DNA from: Litorivita sp050633545
Lineage (GTDB): Bacteria > Pseudomonadota > Alphaproteobacteria > Rhodobacterales > Rhodobacteraceae
DNA: 64,000 bases
Assembly (NCBI GenBank): GCA_050633545.1
Contig: JBOEGS010000004.1
Coordinates: 124,001-188,000 of the forward strand
Reading direction: 5' to 3'
Shown: piece after piece, positions 51,632-60,160 of the stretch
How positions within the stretch are numbered: the first letter of the stretch is position 1
How the letters are laid out: each line of letters begins with the position of its first letter
Made by a program: the position numbers and the translations under genes
Notes under the pieces: generated by a model
Seen by the model: only the letters and a program-made list of their open reading frames with translations
What the model was told of the DNA's origin: nothing
Databases searched by the model: none

Positions 51632-52465
51632 TTAAAGCTTGAGCGGGCGCGCTTTGGCCAAACGGTCGAATTCCATCAGCGTTTGCACCAGATCGGGCAT
51701 TTGATCGAGCGGGATCATGTTGGGCCCGTCCGAGGGTGCGGTATCGGGCGCCTCATGGGTTTCGATAAACACCGCAGCGACGCCAATGGCGACAGCGGCG
51801 CGTGCCATGACGGGGGCAAATTCGCGCTGACCGCCCGATGATCCGCCCATACCGCCCGGTTGCTGCACCGAATGGGTGGCGTCCATCACAACGGGGTATC
51901 CGGTCGCGGCCATTTGTGGCAGGGCGCGCATATCGGCGACCAGCGTGTTGTAGCCAAAAGAGGTGCCGCGCTCGGTCAGCAAAATGCGGGTGTTGCCCGT
52001 GCTCTCGATTTTGGCGACGACATTGGCCATATCCCAAGGCGCAAGGAACTGGCCCTTTTTGACGTTGATCACCGCGCCGGTTTTGCCCGCCGCGACCAAA
52101 AGATCGGTTTGGCGGCACAAGAAGGCGGGGATTTGCAGCACATCGCAAACCTCGGCCACGGGCGCACATTGCGCCTCATTGTGGATATCGGTCAGGGTGG
52201 GGACGCCAAGATCGGCTTTGACAGCCTCCATCACGCGCAGGCCCTCGTCGATGCCAAGGCCGCGTTTGCCCGTCACCGACGTGCGGTTGGCCTTGTCAAA
52301 GCTGCCTTTGAAGATGAATTGCGCGCCCTCAATGGCGCAGGCCTCTTTCATCGTCTGCGCGATCATCAAGGCATGATCGAGGCTTTCAAGCTGGCAAGGG
52401 CCGGCAATCACGGTGAGCGGGCGGGTTTGACCAACGGTCAAAGCCCCGATTTTTACGTCCGTCAT
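51632..52465 (-). CDS. kdsA: 3-deoxy-8-phosphooctulonate synthase (KDO-8-P synthase)
   Basis: A 277-residue TIM-barrel enzyme that condenses phosphoenolpyruvate with arabinose-5-phosphate. Family motifs are VIAGPCQLES (20-29), FKGSFDKANRTS near 53-64, IPAFLCRQTDLLVAA near 112-126 and DATHSVQQPGG near 195. It starts one base after the kpsE stop, so translation is coupled. KDO is required both for lipid A-core and as the linker of group 2-type capsules, consistent with the kps neighbours. Confidence 0.96.
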   Translation of the reverse strand: MTDVKIGALTVGQTRPLTVIAGPCQLESLDHALMIAQTMKEACAIEGAQFIFKGSFDKANRTSVTGKRGLGIDEGLRVMEAVKADLGVPTLTDIHNEAQCAPVAEVCDVLQIPAFLCRQTDLLVAAGKTGAVINVKKGQFLAPWDMANVVAKIESTGNTRILLTERGTSFGYNTLVADMRALPQMAATGYPVVMDATHSVQQPGGMGGSSGGQREFAPVMARAAVAIGVAAVFIETHEAPDTAPSDGPNMIPLDQMPDLVQTLMEFDRLAKARPLKL

Positions 52466-52466
52466 A

Positions 52467-54323
52467 TTACGAGGATACCTGTTCTCTGAGGATCGAAGAA
52501 GTCAGGGAGACCATCAGATAGATGCCCGAAAAGATCAAGAAGGCGAGAACGGTATTCTCAAATCCCTTGGGGTAGCTGGGGTCTTCGGGGGCGACGGGGC
52601 GCACCGAAGTGGTGAGGTATCGGACCTGACGGTTGGCCTCCAAAGCGGTTTGTTTTTCGTTCTGTAGCGCCGATTGCAAGAACAGATCGGCGGTGGCCAG
52701 ATCGGCCTGCGCCATCTGGATTTGCGCGGCTTTCTCGGCCAGCGAGCTTTCGCCGGTCGTCGCATCGGTCATTTTGCCGCGCAATTCATTGAGCAGCGCT
52801 TGCAAGCGGCGCACATCGCCGCGCGCGCCTTCGACCTTGGCGCTGTTGGGGCGCGCGTTGTCGAGCATCGCAGCCAGTTGCAGCTCTTTTTCCTGCAACT
52901 GGATTTCGACATTGTTGATCTGCCCGCGCAGCGCCGTGATGATGCCTTCGGGGTCGATGAATGTGCCCTCTTGCAGACGCACAAGGCGGGCTTGGGCTTC
53001 GCGGCGCTCTTGTTTGGCGCGCTCAAGGCTTTCGGCGGCCGTGGCCATACCGTCTTCGCGTTTGCGGCGCGACAGATCGTCGACACGCTCTTCGGCATAT
53101 TCGATCAGATGCTCGGAAAAGACCGCCGCGACTTGCGGCTCGGCGGCGGTGACTTCCATGCGCAGCACGCCTTCGGTCGGATCATAGCCGATTTTTACGT
53201 TCTTTTTGAAGATCTTATAGGCATCCTCGATCGAGGCGTCGGGATCAAGCCGTTGGATCGCGTCGATGTAGTCTTTTTGGAAATGACTGCGAAATCCGAC
53301 ATCGCCATCAAGGCGCAGCATCGCATCCTTGGATTGCAGGTAGGATTGCACCGCGATGCTGTCTTGCGAGGTGGCAAATTGCGTGCCGGACAAAAGCCCG
53401 CCCAAACCGCCGCCGCCTTGGTTGTCGGCTTGCAGGATCAAGAATTCGGATTTGGCCGAAAACATCGGCGTGGCCACGGCAAAGAAATAATAGGCGGCCA
53501 TAATGGTGGGCAAGAATACAAAGGCCGACAGGCGGGCCAGCAAGAGCATGGATTTCTTGCGACGACGCTTTGCCAGATCGCGCTGGATTTGCGCAATCTC
53601 GATGGCGCGGCGGTCGGCGGGGCTCATATCCGTGGCGGGCAGGTTCTGGCTTGCGCTCATCGCTTGCGGCAATTGGTTGCGCGCCGGTTGCGTGGCGGGG
53701 AGGCCGCCGCGGCCGGTGGTGGCGGGTGGGCCGTCCCCGTGCGCCTCCGTGTCTGGCAACGCACCTTGGGCGTCGGGGTGGCTGGCGTCTTGCGGGATCA
53801 CCAGTTCGAGCATATTGGCGCGCTGGAACGGATCGATGCCCTTGGCGCGCAAAAGCCGCACGGCGTCAAAATCCGAGGTCGGCGCAAGGCCGTTCTTTTG
53901 CGCGACACGGCGGGCCATGCGCAATTGCCGCCCCGTAAGACCTTCCTTGCGGATGTGGTCGATATCGAGGCTGGTGTTTTGTTCGCGCGCCGACGACACG
54001 TCGCCCTCGCGCGCGGCCGCTTCTTGCGCGGGGCGGGGCGTTGGGGCGCCTTGGGGCGGAGCCGCGGCAGGGCGCGGTTGCGGGGCCGCTTCGGCCTGCG
54101 CGGGTCTTGCGTCTTGCGCGCTCTGCTTGTGCGCGCCGTTTTGTTCGGGGTGCAGCGGCGGCGGGGTCTGTTGATTGCGCGGTGTGCCCATACCATCGGG
54201 GCGCGCGGGTGCGGGCGCAGCGCCTTGCGGGGTTGCGTTTTGTGCAGGGGCTGCGGGCTGTCCTTCGGTCAAAGGCGCGGCGCGGCGGATGCGGAATTTT
54301 CTAGCTTTGGGTTTCGTAGTCAT
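52467..54323 (-). CDS. kpsE: Capsule polysaccharide export inner-membrane protein (KpsE/BexC/RkpR type)
   Basis: A 618-residue member of the polysaccharide co-polymerase/MPA2-like exporters. The first about 250 residues are a cytoplasmic Pro/Ala/Gln-rich extension holding one ordered, basic helical island (about 120-175). A membrane segment lies at about 259-281, a long periplasmic domain with coiled-coil heptads at about 430-570, and a second membrane helix near 592-612. It bridges the KpsMT transporter to the outer-membrane channel. It overlaps kpsT by 23 nt and is followed by kdsA. No kpsM permease gene is in this cluster. Confidence 0.9.
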   Translation of the reverse strand: MTTKPKARKFRIRRAAPLTEGQPAAPAQNATPQGAAPAPARPDGMGTPRNQQTPPPLHPEQNGAHKQSAQDARPAQAEAAPQPRPAAAPPQGAPTPRPAQEAAAREGDVSSAREQNTSLDIDHIRKEGLTGRQLRMARRVAQKNGLAPTSDFDAVRLLRAKGIDPFQRANMLELVIPQDASHPDAQGALPDTEAHGDGPPATTGRGGLPATQPARNQLPQAMSASQNLPATDMSPADRRAIEIAQIQRDLAKRRRKKSMLLLARLSAFVFLPTIMAAYYFFAVATPMFSAKSEFLILQADNQGGGGLGGLLSGTQFATSQDSIAVQSYLQSKDAMLRLDGDVGFRSHFQKDYIDAIQRLDPDASIEDAYKIFKKNVKIGYDPTEGVLRMEVTAAEPQVAAVFSEHLIEYAEERVDDLSRRKREDGMATAAESLERAKQERREAQARLVRLQEGTFIDPEGIITALRGQINNVEIQLQEKELQLAAMLDNARPNSAKVEGARGDVRRLQALLNELRGKMTDATTGESSLAEKAAQIQMAQADLATADLFLQSALQNEKQTALEANRQVRYLTTSVRPVAPEDPSYPKGFENTVLAFLIFSGIYLMVSLTSSILREQVSS

Positions 54324-54960
54324 AGAGCTGTTTCGCTTCTTCCAAGCTATCGAACATATAAATTTGCCCGCCCATCAGGACCGCCGCCGAATTGGCAAAG
54401 CGTTCAAGTGTTTTGGGCTGGTGTGAGACGATCACCACGGTGGTGGTGCGTAGGCGTTCCTTGAGAATTTCGCCGGCTTTACGGTTGAATTCCACATCGG
54501 TGGACGAGGGCATGCCCTCGTCGATGAGGTAGATGTCGAAGTCGAGCGCCAGCATCAGCGCAAAGGAAAAACGCGCGCGCATCCCTTGGCTGTAGGTGCC
54601 GAGCGGTTGGTCGAAATATTCGCCAAGATCGCACATCCAGCGGCAGAAGGCTTCGACATAATCAGGGTCCAGCCCGTAAAGACGGGCGATATAGCGGCTG
54701 TTTTCAAAGGCGGAGTGTTTGGACACGACCCCGCCCATAAACCCCAAGGGGAAGGAAATACGGCAATCGCGGCGCACTTCGCCTTCGTCGGGTTTTTCCA
54801 GCCCCGCCATCATATTGATCAGCGTGGTTTTGCCGGTGCCGTTAGGCGCGAGAATCCCGAGCGATCTGCCAAGCTCAACCTTGAACGACACGCGGTCAAG
54901 GATCACCTTGCGCTGCGTGCCGGTCCAAAAGGACTTGCTGACATTCTCGAACTCGAGCAT
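54301..54960 (-). CDS. kpsT: Capsule polysaccharide ABC exporter ATPase
   Basis: A 219-residue ATPase of group 2-type capsule export. Walker A is APNGTGKTT at 38-46 and Walker B is IYLIDEGM near 155-162, with the KpsT-type signature YSQGMRAR near 135. The start at 54960 with GGAGCGAG upstream gives the family length; the longer in-frame reading to 55461 runs through non-coding sequence and the nhaA 3' end. It is the first gene of kpsT-kpsE-kdsA-pgm. Confidence 0.94.
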   Translation of the reverse strand: MLEFENVSKSFWTGTQRKVILDRVSFKVELGRSLGILAPNGTGKTTLINMMAGLEKPDEGEVRRDCRISFPLGFMGGVVSKHSAFENSRYIARLYGLDPDYVEAFCRWMCDLGEYFDQPLGTYSQGMRARFSFALMLALDFDIYLIDEGMPSSTDVEFNRKAGEILKERLRTTTVVIVSHQPKTLERFANSAAVLMGGQIYMFDSLEEAKQLYDYETQS

Positions 54961-54982
54961 TTCTCGCTCCGGTTGCTGCTCA

Positions 54983-55054
54983 CCCTTCTGTTCTAGAAGG
55001 GCATTGTTAACTTTGCGTTTGTGGGCTTTGGGATCAAGGACATGGCATATGCCA
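54983..55054 (-). promoter_or_regulatory. Hairpin and palindrome in the kpsT leader
   Basis: CCCTTCT at 54983-54989 and AGAAGGG at 54995-55001 form a 7-bp stem with a 5-nt loop, 23 nt before kpsT. TGGCATATGCCA at 55043-55054 is a perfect 12-bp palindrome, 83 nt before kpsT. The first could act on the mRNA, the second as an operator. The 256-bp gap 54961-55216 otherwise holds only the nhaA terminator and AT-rich promoter-like sequence. Confidence 0.4.
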
Positions 55055-55154
55055 CGGCCGCCTGTTGATCGCTTTGCCCCTCTTGCCGACATATTATGCC
55101 GGATCAGGAAACAATAAAACATCTCACTGGGGCTAAAATATGGCACCGGATACG

Positions 55155-55183
55155 AAAAAACCGGCCCGCGAGGGGGCCGGTTT
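55155..55183 (-). terminator. Terminator after nhaA
   Basis: AAACCGGCCC at 55158-55167 pairs perfectly with GGGCCGGTTT at 55174-55183. The A run at 55155-55160 gives a U tract on the minus strand. It lies 34-62 nt beyond the nhaA stop. Confidence 0.85.
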
Positions 55184-55216
55184 GTTGAGCTTTGCTGGCA
55201 ATTTTGCGGCCTTGCC

Positions 55217-56464
55217 TTAAAGCTGCCGCTTCTCGACACGGCAGACCAGACCGGCAACAATCGAAATACCAGCGGCGGCGAAGCTAAAGAGCGCGCCCAT
55301 TTTGGCCGCATCCTGCACCGGTCCGGCGTCAAAGGCGACCGAGGCGATAAAGAGCGAGACGGTGAAACCGATCGCGGCCACGCAGCCGATGACAAACAAA
55401 TCGATGATGCGCATGCCCTGCGGCAAGCCAAGGCGCAAGACGCGCGCGCCGATATAGCCAAAGATCAAGATGCCCAAAGGTTTGCCGATGATCAAACCGC
55501 CCAGAACAAGCCATGTCGGCTCGCTGATGGCGGAAAACTCTACGCCCGCGTTGACCAAGCCGAAGAAGAACAAGATGATCTCGACCGGATGTTTGAGCAG
55601 ATGCTCGATGTGGTTCAAAAGGTCGGTCAGATATTGTTCTGCCTCCGAGAAAATCCCGAACGCGCGGTCCGCATGGGGGATTGTCGGCACGATGGGCAGC
55701 AGGCCAAGAGCGGGGTGAATGCCCGAGCGCATGAAGCCATACCAGCTGATGCAGGCGGCAATCGCGTAGGGCCAGAACCCGAATTTTTCGCGCATCCATG
55801 TCGAATTCGGGCGCATCTGGTTGCCGCGGTCCAAACGGCGCGGCAGCCAGTTGGCCAAGACATAAACCGCCACAGCCGCGATGACAGACAGGCCCAGCCA
55901 TTCCGGCGCAAGATCGCCGGAGGGGTAGAAAATCGCCAAGATAATCAGGCCTGCGGCGTCATCGGCAATCGCCAACAAGAGCAAGAAGCGCACCGCAGGG
56001 TGCCCCGCGCCAAAGACAATCCGCCCCACCAAATAAGAAAAGGCAATATCCGTCGCGGTCGGGATCGCCCAACCGTTGGACACGTTGCTATAGGTGTCGG
56101 GCCAGATGAACAGCGCCATGCCAAGGTAGATCGCAATCGGCCCGACCATGCCGCCCAGCGTTGCAAACAAAGGCGTTGCCGCCTTTTTGCCGCGCAGCGA
56201 GCCGTTCTTGAGAATAATGGCTTCCCAGACTTCCTTGGCGGCGATGGCAAAGAACAGCGCCATAAACACGTCGTTGATCAGGTAATGCAGCGTGAGCGTG
56301 CGGTGCCCGTCATGCGGATGCCCGATGGGCGCGTGATCCCAGATCACAAATTCGACGAAATGGTGATAGCTTTCGGCGTTTACGTTGGCCCAGACCAAAG
56401 CAGTCAGCGCGCCAATGATCAGCAAAAGGGAATAGTTGGTGAGGAAGTTCCAGACGCGATACAT
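55217..56464 (-). CDS. nhaA: Na+/H+ antiporter NhaA
   Basis: A 415-residue inner-membrane antiporter with about 12 helices. The crossing-helix motif PTATDIAFS is near 133-141, and the paired aspartates AIADDAAGL near 162-170 are the ion-binding site of the family. A His-rich loop (HPHDGHRTLTLHY) near 47-59 follows the first helix. I use the ATG at 56464; a 21-residue in-frame extension upstream contains CPNC and is unlikely. It probably supports sodium and pH homeostasis in a marine or saline habitat. Confidence 0.93.
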   Translation of the reverse strand: MYRVWNFLTNYSLLLIIGALTALVWANVNAESYHHFVEFVIWDHAPIGHPHDGHRTLTLHYLINDVFMALFFAIAAKEVWEAIILKNGSLRGKKAATPLFATLGGMVGPIAIYLGMALFIWPDTYSNVSNGWAIPTATDIAFSYLVGRIVFGAGHPAVRFLLLLAIADDAAGLIILAIFYPSGDLAPEWLGLSVIAAVAVYVLANWLPRRLDRGNQMRPNSTWMREKFGFWPYAIAACISWYGFMRSGIHPALGLLPIVPTIPHADRAFGIFSEAEQYLTDLLNHIEHLLKHPVEIILFFFGLVNAGVEFSAISEPTWLVLGGLIIGKPLGILIFGYIGARVLRLGLPQGMRIIDLFVIGCVAAIGFTVSLFIASVAFDAGPVQDAAKMGALFSFAAAGISIVAGLVCRVEKRQL

Positions 56465-56619
56465 ATCAAGAGGCCTGTTTTGTTGTTCGTGCCCTGCGCA
56501 ATTAGGACATTTGCCGCCGAGGGGCAAGCGAAGGGCGGGAAAAACGGCGGATAGGCATGTGATGACGCGCGCATATCGTGCGGATTGGCGCGAGTGGGGG
56601 CGAAGGCTAGGGTTCTCGA

Positions 56620-57243
56620 ATGAATGAGCGAAGTGATGAAGAATTCCCGCAACCGGCAGAGGTGCTTTGCGCCCGTATCAAGGCCTGCCGGATTTGCGCC
56701 GCCCGCTTTGCCGCGACGAAAACCGCGCATAGTCCGCGCCCTGTGCCGTGGTTTTCTGCATCGGCGCGGATTTTGATCGCGGGGCAGGCGCCGGGGATGC
56801 GGGTGCATCAATCGGGCATTCCCTTTGATGATGCCTCGGGCGAGCGGCTGCGCGATTGGCTCGGGCTGGATCGGGAAATGTTCTATGACCGCGCCCGCAT
56901 TGCCGTGGTGCCGCAGGCCTTTTGCTTTCCTGGATATTCGGCCAAGGGGGCGGATTTGCCCCCGCCGCCGGTTTGCGCGCAAACTTGGGGGGCACAGGTG
57001 CGCGCGGCCTTGCCGCATATTGCGCTGACGGTCTTGGTCGGCGGGGCGGCGATGCGCAATTATCTGGGCGGTAAAGCCTCGGTCACGGCGACGGTCGCGG
57101 ATTGGCGCGCGCACGCGCCGCGCATCTTCCCCTTGCCTCATCCGTCGTGGCGCAATACCGCTTGGCTCGAACGCAACCCGTGGTTCGCGGCACAGCTATT
57201 GCCCGAATTGCGCCAGCAGGTTGAAAAGGTTTCCCATGTCTGA
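56620..57243 (+). CDS. Uracil-DNA-glycosylase-superfamily protein
   Basis: A 207-residue protein of the UDG superfamily. The motif GQAPG at 55-59 takes the place of the usual GEAPG. The C-terminal HPSWRN at 174-179 is the second active-site motif. Cys23/Cys26 (CRIC), Cys102 and Cys119 match the spacing of the [4Fe-4S] site of family 4/5-like enzymes. Gln instead of Glu in the first motif means that uracil excision should not be assumed. It overlaps the SseB gene by 8 nt. Confidence 0.82.
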   Translation: MNERSDEEFPQPAEVLCARIKACRICAARFAATKTAHSPRPVPWFSASARILIAGQAPGMRVHQSGIPFDDASGERLRDWLGLDREMFYDRARIAVVPQAFCFPGYSAKGADLPPPPVCAQTWGAQVRAALPHIALTVLVGGAAMRNYLGGKASVTATVADWRAHAPRIFPLPHPSWRNTAWLERNPWFAAQLLPELRQQVEKVSHV

Positions 57244-58042
57244 TCCCGCCGCCCCGATGCTTACACCGCTTGATGCCGCCCATGCTGCGATGGAGGCCGC
57301 GCCCGCAGATGACGCCGCCCGATTGCGGTTTTTCGAGAGGCTGGCCGATAGCGAGCTGTTCTTGTTGCTCACCAAAGAGCCGCAGGGAGAGAACATCGAG
57401 CCGGAACTCTTTGAACTGTCGGACCATTCCTTTGTCTTGGTGTTCGACCGCGAAGAGCGTTTGACCGGTTTCACGGGCCGCCCTGCGCCCTATGCGGCTC
57501 TGTCGGGGCGCGTGATTGCGGGGCTTTTGGCGGACCAAGGCATCGGGCTTGGCGTCAATCTGGAGGTGGCGCCTTCGTCGATCCTGATCCCGCCCGAGGC
57601 GGTGGATTGGTTGGTGGATACGCTGGGCAATGCGCCGCAAGAAGCCGAAGAAAAGATCGCCGAATTTACCACGCCCAAGGGATTGCCCGAAGCCTTGCTC
57701 GGCGCGATTGACGCCAAATTGGCCAGCGCGGTCGGCATGGCGCGTATGGCCTATCTGGTCGGTGTGCGGTTCGAAAGCGGCGGGCAAGGGCATATGCTCG
57801 GCTTTGTTGATGCCGCTGCGCAAGCCGAAGCGGCTTTGGCCAAGGCCGCGGCAGAGGCGCTGACCTTTTCGGGGATCGAGGCGGGGGCGATGGATGTCGC
57901 GTTTTTCCGCGCCTCTGATGCGGCGGCAGGGAAATTGGCCAAGGTGGGATTGCGGTTTGATCTGCCCCAGCCCGACGAAAGCCTTGCCGCCCCGCGACCC
58001 GCGCCCGGATCGGACCCGAGCAAGCCGCCGATCCTGCGCTAG
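57236..58042 (+). CDS. SseB family protein
   Basis: A 268-residue protein with an N-terminal SseB domain (about 5-125; LTPLDAAHAAM, FFERLADSELFLLL and FVLVFDREERLTGF are typical). A C-terminal region of about 120 residues resembles the SseB C-terminal domain. Despite the name from type III secretion, stand-alone homologues in alphaproteobacteria have no known function. The start at 57236 overlaps the glycosylase-like gene by 8 nt, so they form one transcript. The gene ends 8 nt before the convergent ghrA stop. Confidence 0.85.
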   Translation: MSDPAAPMLTPLDAAHAAMEAAPADDAARLRFFERLADSELFLLLTKEPQGENIEPELFELSDHSFVLVFDREERLTGFTGRPAPYAALSGRVIAGLLADQGIGLGVNLEVAPSSILIPPEAVDWLVDTLGNAPQEAEEKIAEFTTPKGLPEALLGAIDAKLASAVGMARMAYLVGVRFESGGQGHMLGFVDAAAQAEAALAKAAAEALTFSGIEAGAMDVAFFRASDAAAGKLAKVGLRFDLPQPDESLAAPRPAPGSDPSKPPILR

Positions 58043-58049
58043 GCCCCTC

Positions 58050-58982
58050 TCAATATCCGCGCGCCGCATCCACCAGATGCAGCATCTCTTCGCCCGCTTC
58101 ACAGCGGCGGATGTTTTCGGCCACAACCTGCGCCGCCGTATCGGGCCGCGTTTCCGAGGCGATATGCGGCGTGACCGTGATATTGGGATGCGCCCAAAAC
58201 GGATGGGCCTGCGGCAAGGGTTCGGTGCGAAACACATCCAGAGTGGCATGGCCGATTTGCCCCTCACCCAGCGCCGCAATAAGCGCCTCGTCGTCGATCA
58301 ATGGCCCGCGACCTGGGTTGATGATCACCGCGCCGCGCGCCATTCGTACCATCGATTGCGCGTTAATGACGTTTTCGGTCGCTGCGGTCTTGGGGAGCAA
58401 AAGCACCACAATCTCAGCGCCTTGCAAGGCGCTTTTCAACCCCTCATTGCCGTGGTGACAGGCGATCCCCGCGATGGATTTTGCGCTGCGGCTCCAACCG
58501 TGCACCTTGAATCCGAGCGCCGTGAGCGCCTCGCCCACGGCTTGCCCCAAGGCGCCCAAGCCCAAAACGGCGACCTTACGGTTCCACGCCAGCGGCGGCA
58601 CTTTTGGATCCCATGTCGGTTCGCTGCGGGTGATCTGCGCATCCATTCCCAGATGATGGCGCAGCACATGCCCCGCGCACCATTCCACCATGCCTTGCGT
58701 CAACCCCGGATCGACCAATCGCGCCAACGGGACGCTCAGCGTCGGGTTGCCCGCCACATGCTCGACCCCCGCCGAAAGGGTTTGCACGGCCCTCAGGCGG
58801 GGGAAGACGGCGTAGTCTTGCGGCGCGTCTTTCACGCTGATCAACAGATATCGCGCCTCTTGCGGGTCCACGTGAGGGCCGATCTCGGCCTCGACATCCG
58901 CCGCGGCAAGGGCGGTTTTGAGATGGGCCTCATAGCTGTCCCAAAGACCGGCGCGGCCTGCGAAAAGCACTTTAACAGTCAT
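58050..58982 (-). CDS. ghrA: Glyoxylate/hydroxypyruvate reductase A
   Basis: A 310-residue D-2-hydroxyacid dehydrogenase. The NAD(P) motif VLGLGALGQAVGEAL is near 140-154. Catalytic Arg lies in INPGRGPLIDDEAL near 220-233, Glu in TEPLPQAHPFW and His in TPHIASETRP near 275. It reduces glyoxylate to glycolate and hydroxypyruvate to glycerate. In an EMC-pathway organism it could relieve excess glyoxylate made by Mcl1. Confidence 0.92.
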   Translation of the reverse strand: MTVKVLFAGRAGLWDSYEAHLKTALAAADVEAEIGPHVDPQEARYLLISVKDAPQDYAVFPRLRAVQTLSAGVEHVAGNPTLSVPLARLVDPGLTQGMVEWCAGHVLRHHLGMDAQITRSEPTWDPKVPPLAWNRKVAVLGLGALGQAVGEALTALGFKVHGWSRSAKSIAGIACHHGNEGLKSALQGAEIVVLLLPKTAATENVINAQSMVRMARGAVIINPGRGPLIDDEALIAALGEGQIGHATLDVFRTEPLPQAHPFWAHPNITVTPHIASETRPDTAAQVVAENIRRCEAGEEMLHLVDAARGY

Positions 58983-59020
58983 GGGTAAGCCTTTGTGTTT
59001 GGGCTGGTTCTGGGCAGTCG

Positions 59021-60160
59021 TTATCGTGGCCTGTGGACATGGGCGCTTTGGATCAATCCAAAGGCCACCATCAAGACCAACATGGCCGAGCCGCCATAGC
59101 TGACCAGCGGCAGCGGCACGCCGACGACGGGCGCAAGCCCCATCACCATCGACATGTTCACGGCAAAAAAGAAGAAGAATGTCGACGCGAGGCCGAAGGT
59201 CATCAAAGAGGAAAACCGGTCCTTGTTGGAAAGCGCCGAGGCAAAGCAGAACACGATGATGAGCGCATAAAGCCCCAGCAGCGTCACCCCGCCGACAAAG
59301 CCGAATTCTTCGGCTAGAGTGGTGAAAATGAAATCGGTGTGTTTTTCAGGCAGGAAGTTCAACCGGCTTTGTGTGCCTTGCATATATCCGCGCCCTGTCC
59401 AGCCGCCGGACCCGAGCGCAATCTTGGATTGGGTGATGTGATAGCCCGCCCCGAGCGGATCGGTGGAGGGGTCCAAAAACGTGTCGATCCGCCTGTATTG
59501 GTAATCCTTGAGCAATTGCCACGGCGTGCCCCGCGATTTGAAAACGGCGGTGACAAGCCCGATGCCCGTGGCCATTACGGCGGCAAAATAGGACCAATGC
59601 ACACCGGCCATAAACATCACCACCGCTCCCGACGCGATCAGCAAGAGCGAGGTGCCAAGGTCGGGTTGCTTGAGGACCAAAAACGTCGGCACCAAGATGA
59701 TCAGCGCGGGCACAATCACCCAAACCGGATGCGAGACACGTTTTGTTGGCAGCCAGTCGTAATAGGAGGCCAGCAGCATCACCAGCGTGATCTTCATCAA
59801 CTCCGAAGGTTGCAAACGCATGAAGCCAAGGTCGATCCAGCGCTGCGCGCCCATGCCTATTGTGCCGAAAAATTCGACTGCGATCAAAAGGATAAGCGAG
59901 ACGAGATAGGCAACGCCGGCGGTATTACGCCAAAACCACGCGGGCACCATGCCCACGATAAACATGATCGCAAGACCAAGGCCAAAGCGCTTCATCTGGG
60001 CCGCCGACCACGGATCAAACCCGCCGCCCGCGACCGAATAGAGCATCAAGAAACCGGCGCTGGCCACGGCGATGAGCAGCAAGGTCAAAGGCCAGTTGAA
60101 ATAAAGAAATTTGCGCAGCCCCGTGGGCGCGGATTTGACCGAATACTCAAGATAGCTCAT
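59021..60160 (-). CDS. rodA: Peptidoglycan glycosyltransferase RodA
   Basis: A 379-residue SEDS-family polymerase with about ten membrane helices. Conserved parts are PSELMKITLVMLLASYYDW near 117-135, LKQPDLGTSLLLIA near 163-176, ALGSGGWTGRGYMQGTQSRLNFLPEKHTDFIFTTLAEEFGFVG (about 250-293) and PLPLVSYGGSAML near the end. It makes glycan strands for cell elongation with PBP2. Its start overlaps mrdA by 4 nt. Last gene of the mre operon. Confidence 0.96.
   Translation of the reverse strand: MSYLEYSVKSAPTGLRKFLYFNWPLTLLLIAVASAGFLMLYSVAGGGFDPWSAAQMKRFGLGLAIMFIVGMVPAWFWRNTAGVAYLVSLILLIAVEFFGTIGMGAQRWIDLGFMRLQPSELMKITLVMLLASYYDWLPTKRVSHPVWVIVPALIILVPTFLVLKQPDLGTSLLLIASGAVVMFMAGVHWSYFAAVMATGIGLVTAVFKSRGTPWQLLKDYQYRRIDTFLDPSTDPLGAGYHITQSKIALGSGGWTGRGYMQGTQSRLNFLPEKHTDFIFTTLAEEFGFVGGVTLLGLYALIIVFCFASALSNKDRFSSLMTFGLASTFFFFFAVNMSMVMGLAPVVGVPLPLVSYGGSAMLVLMVAFGLIQSAHVHRPR

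Noticed and set aside
52674..54464. Open frame of about 600 codons antisense to kpsE
   Set aside because: It has the Ala/Gly/Arg-rich composition typical of shadow frames, crosses from kpsE into kpsT, and has no family resemblance.
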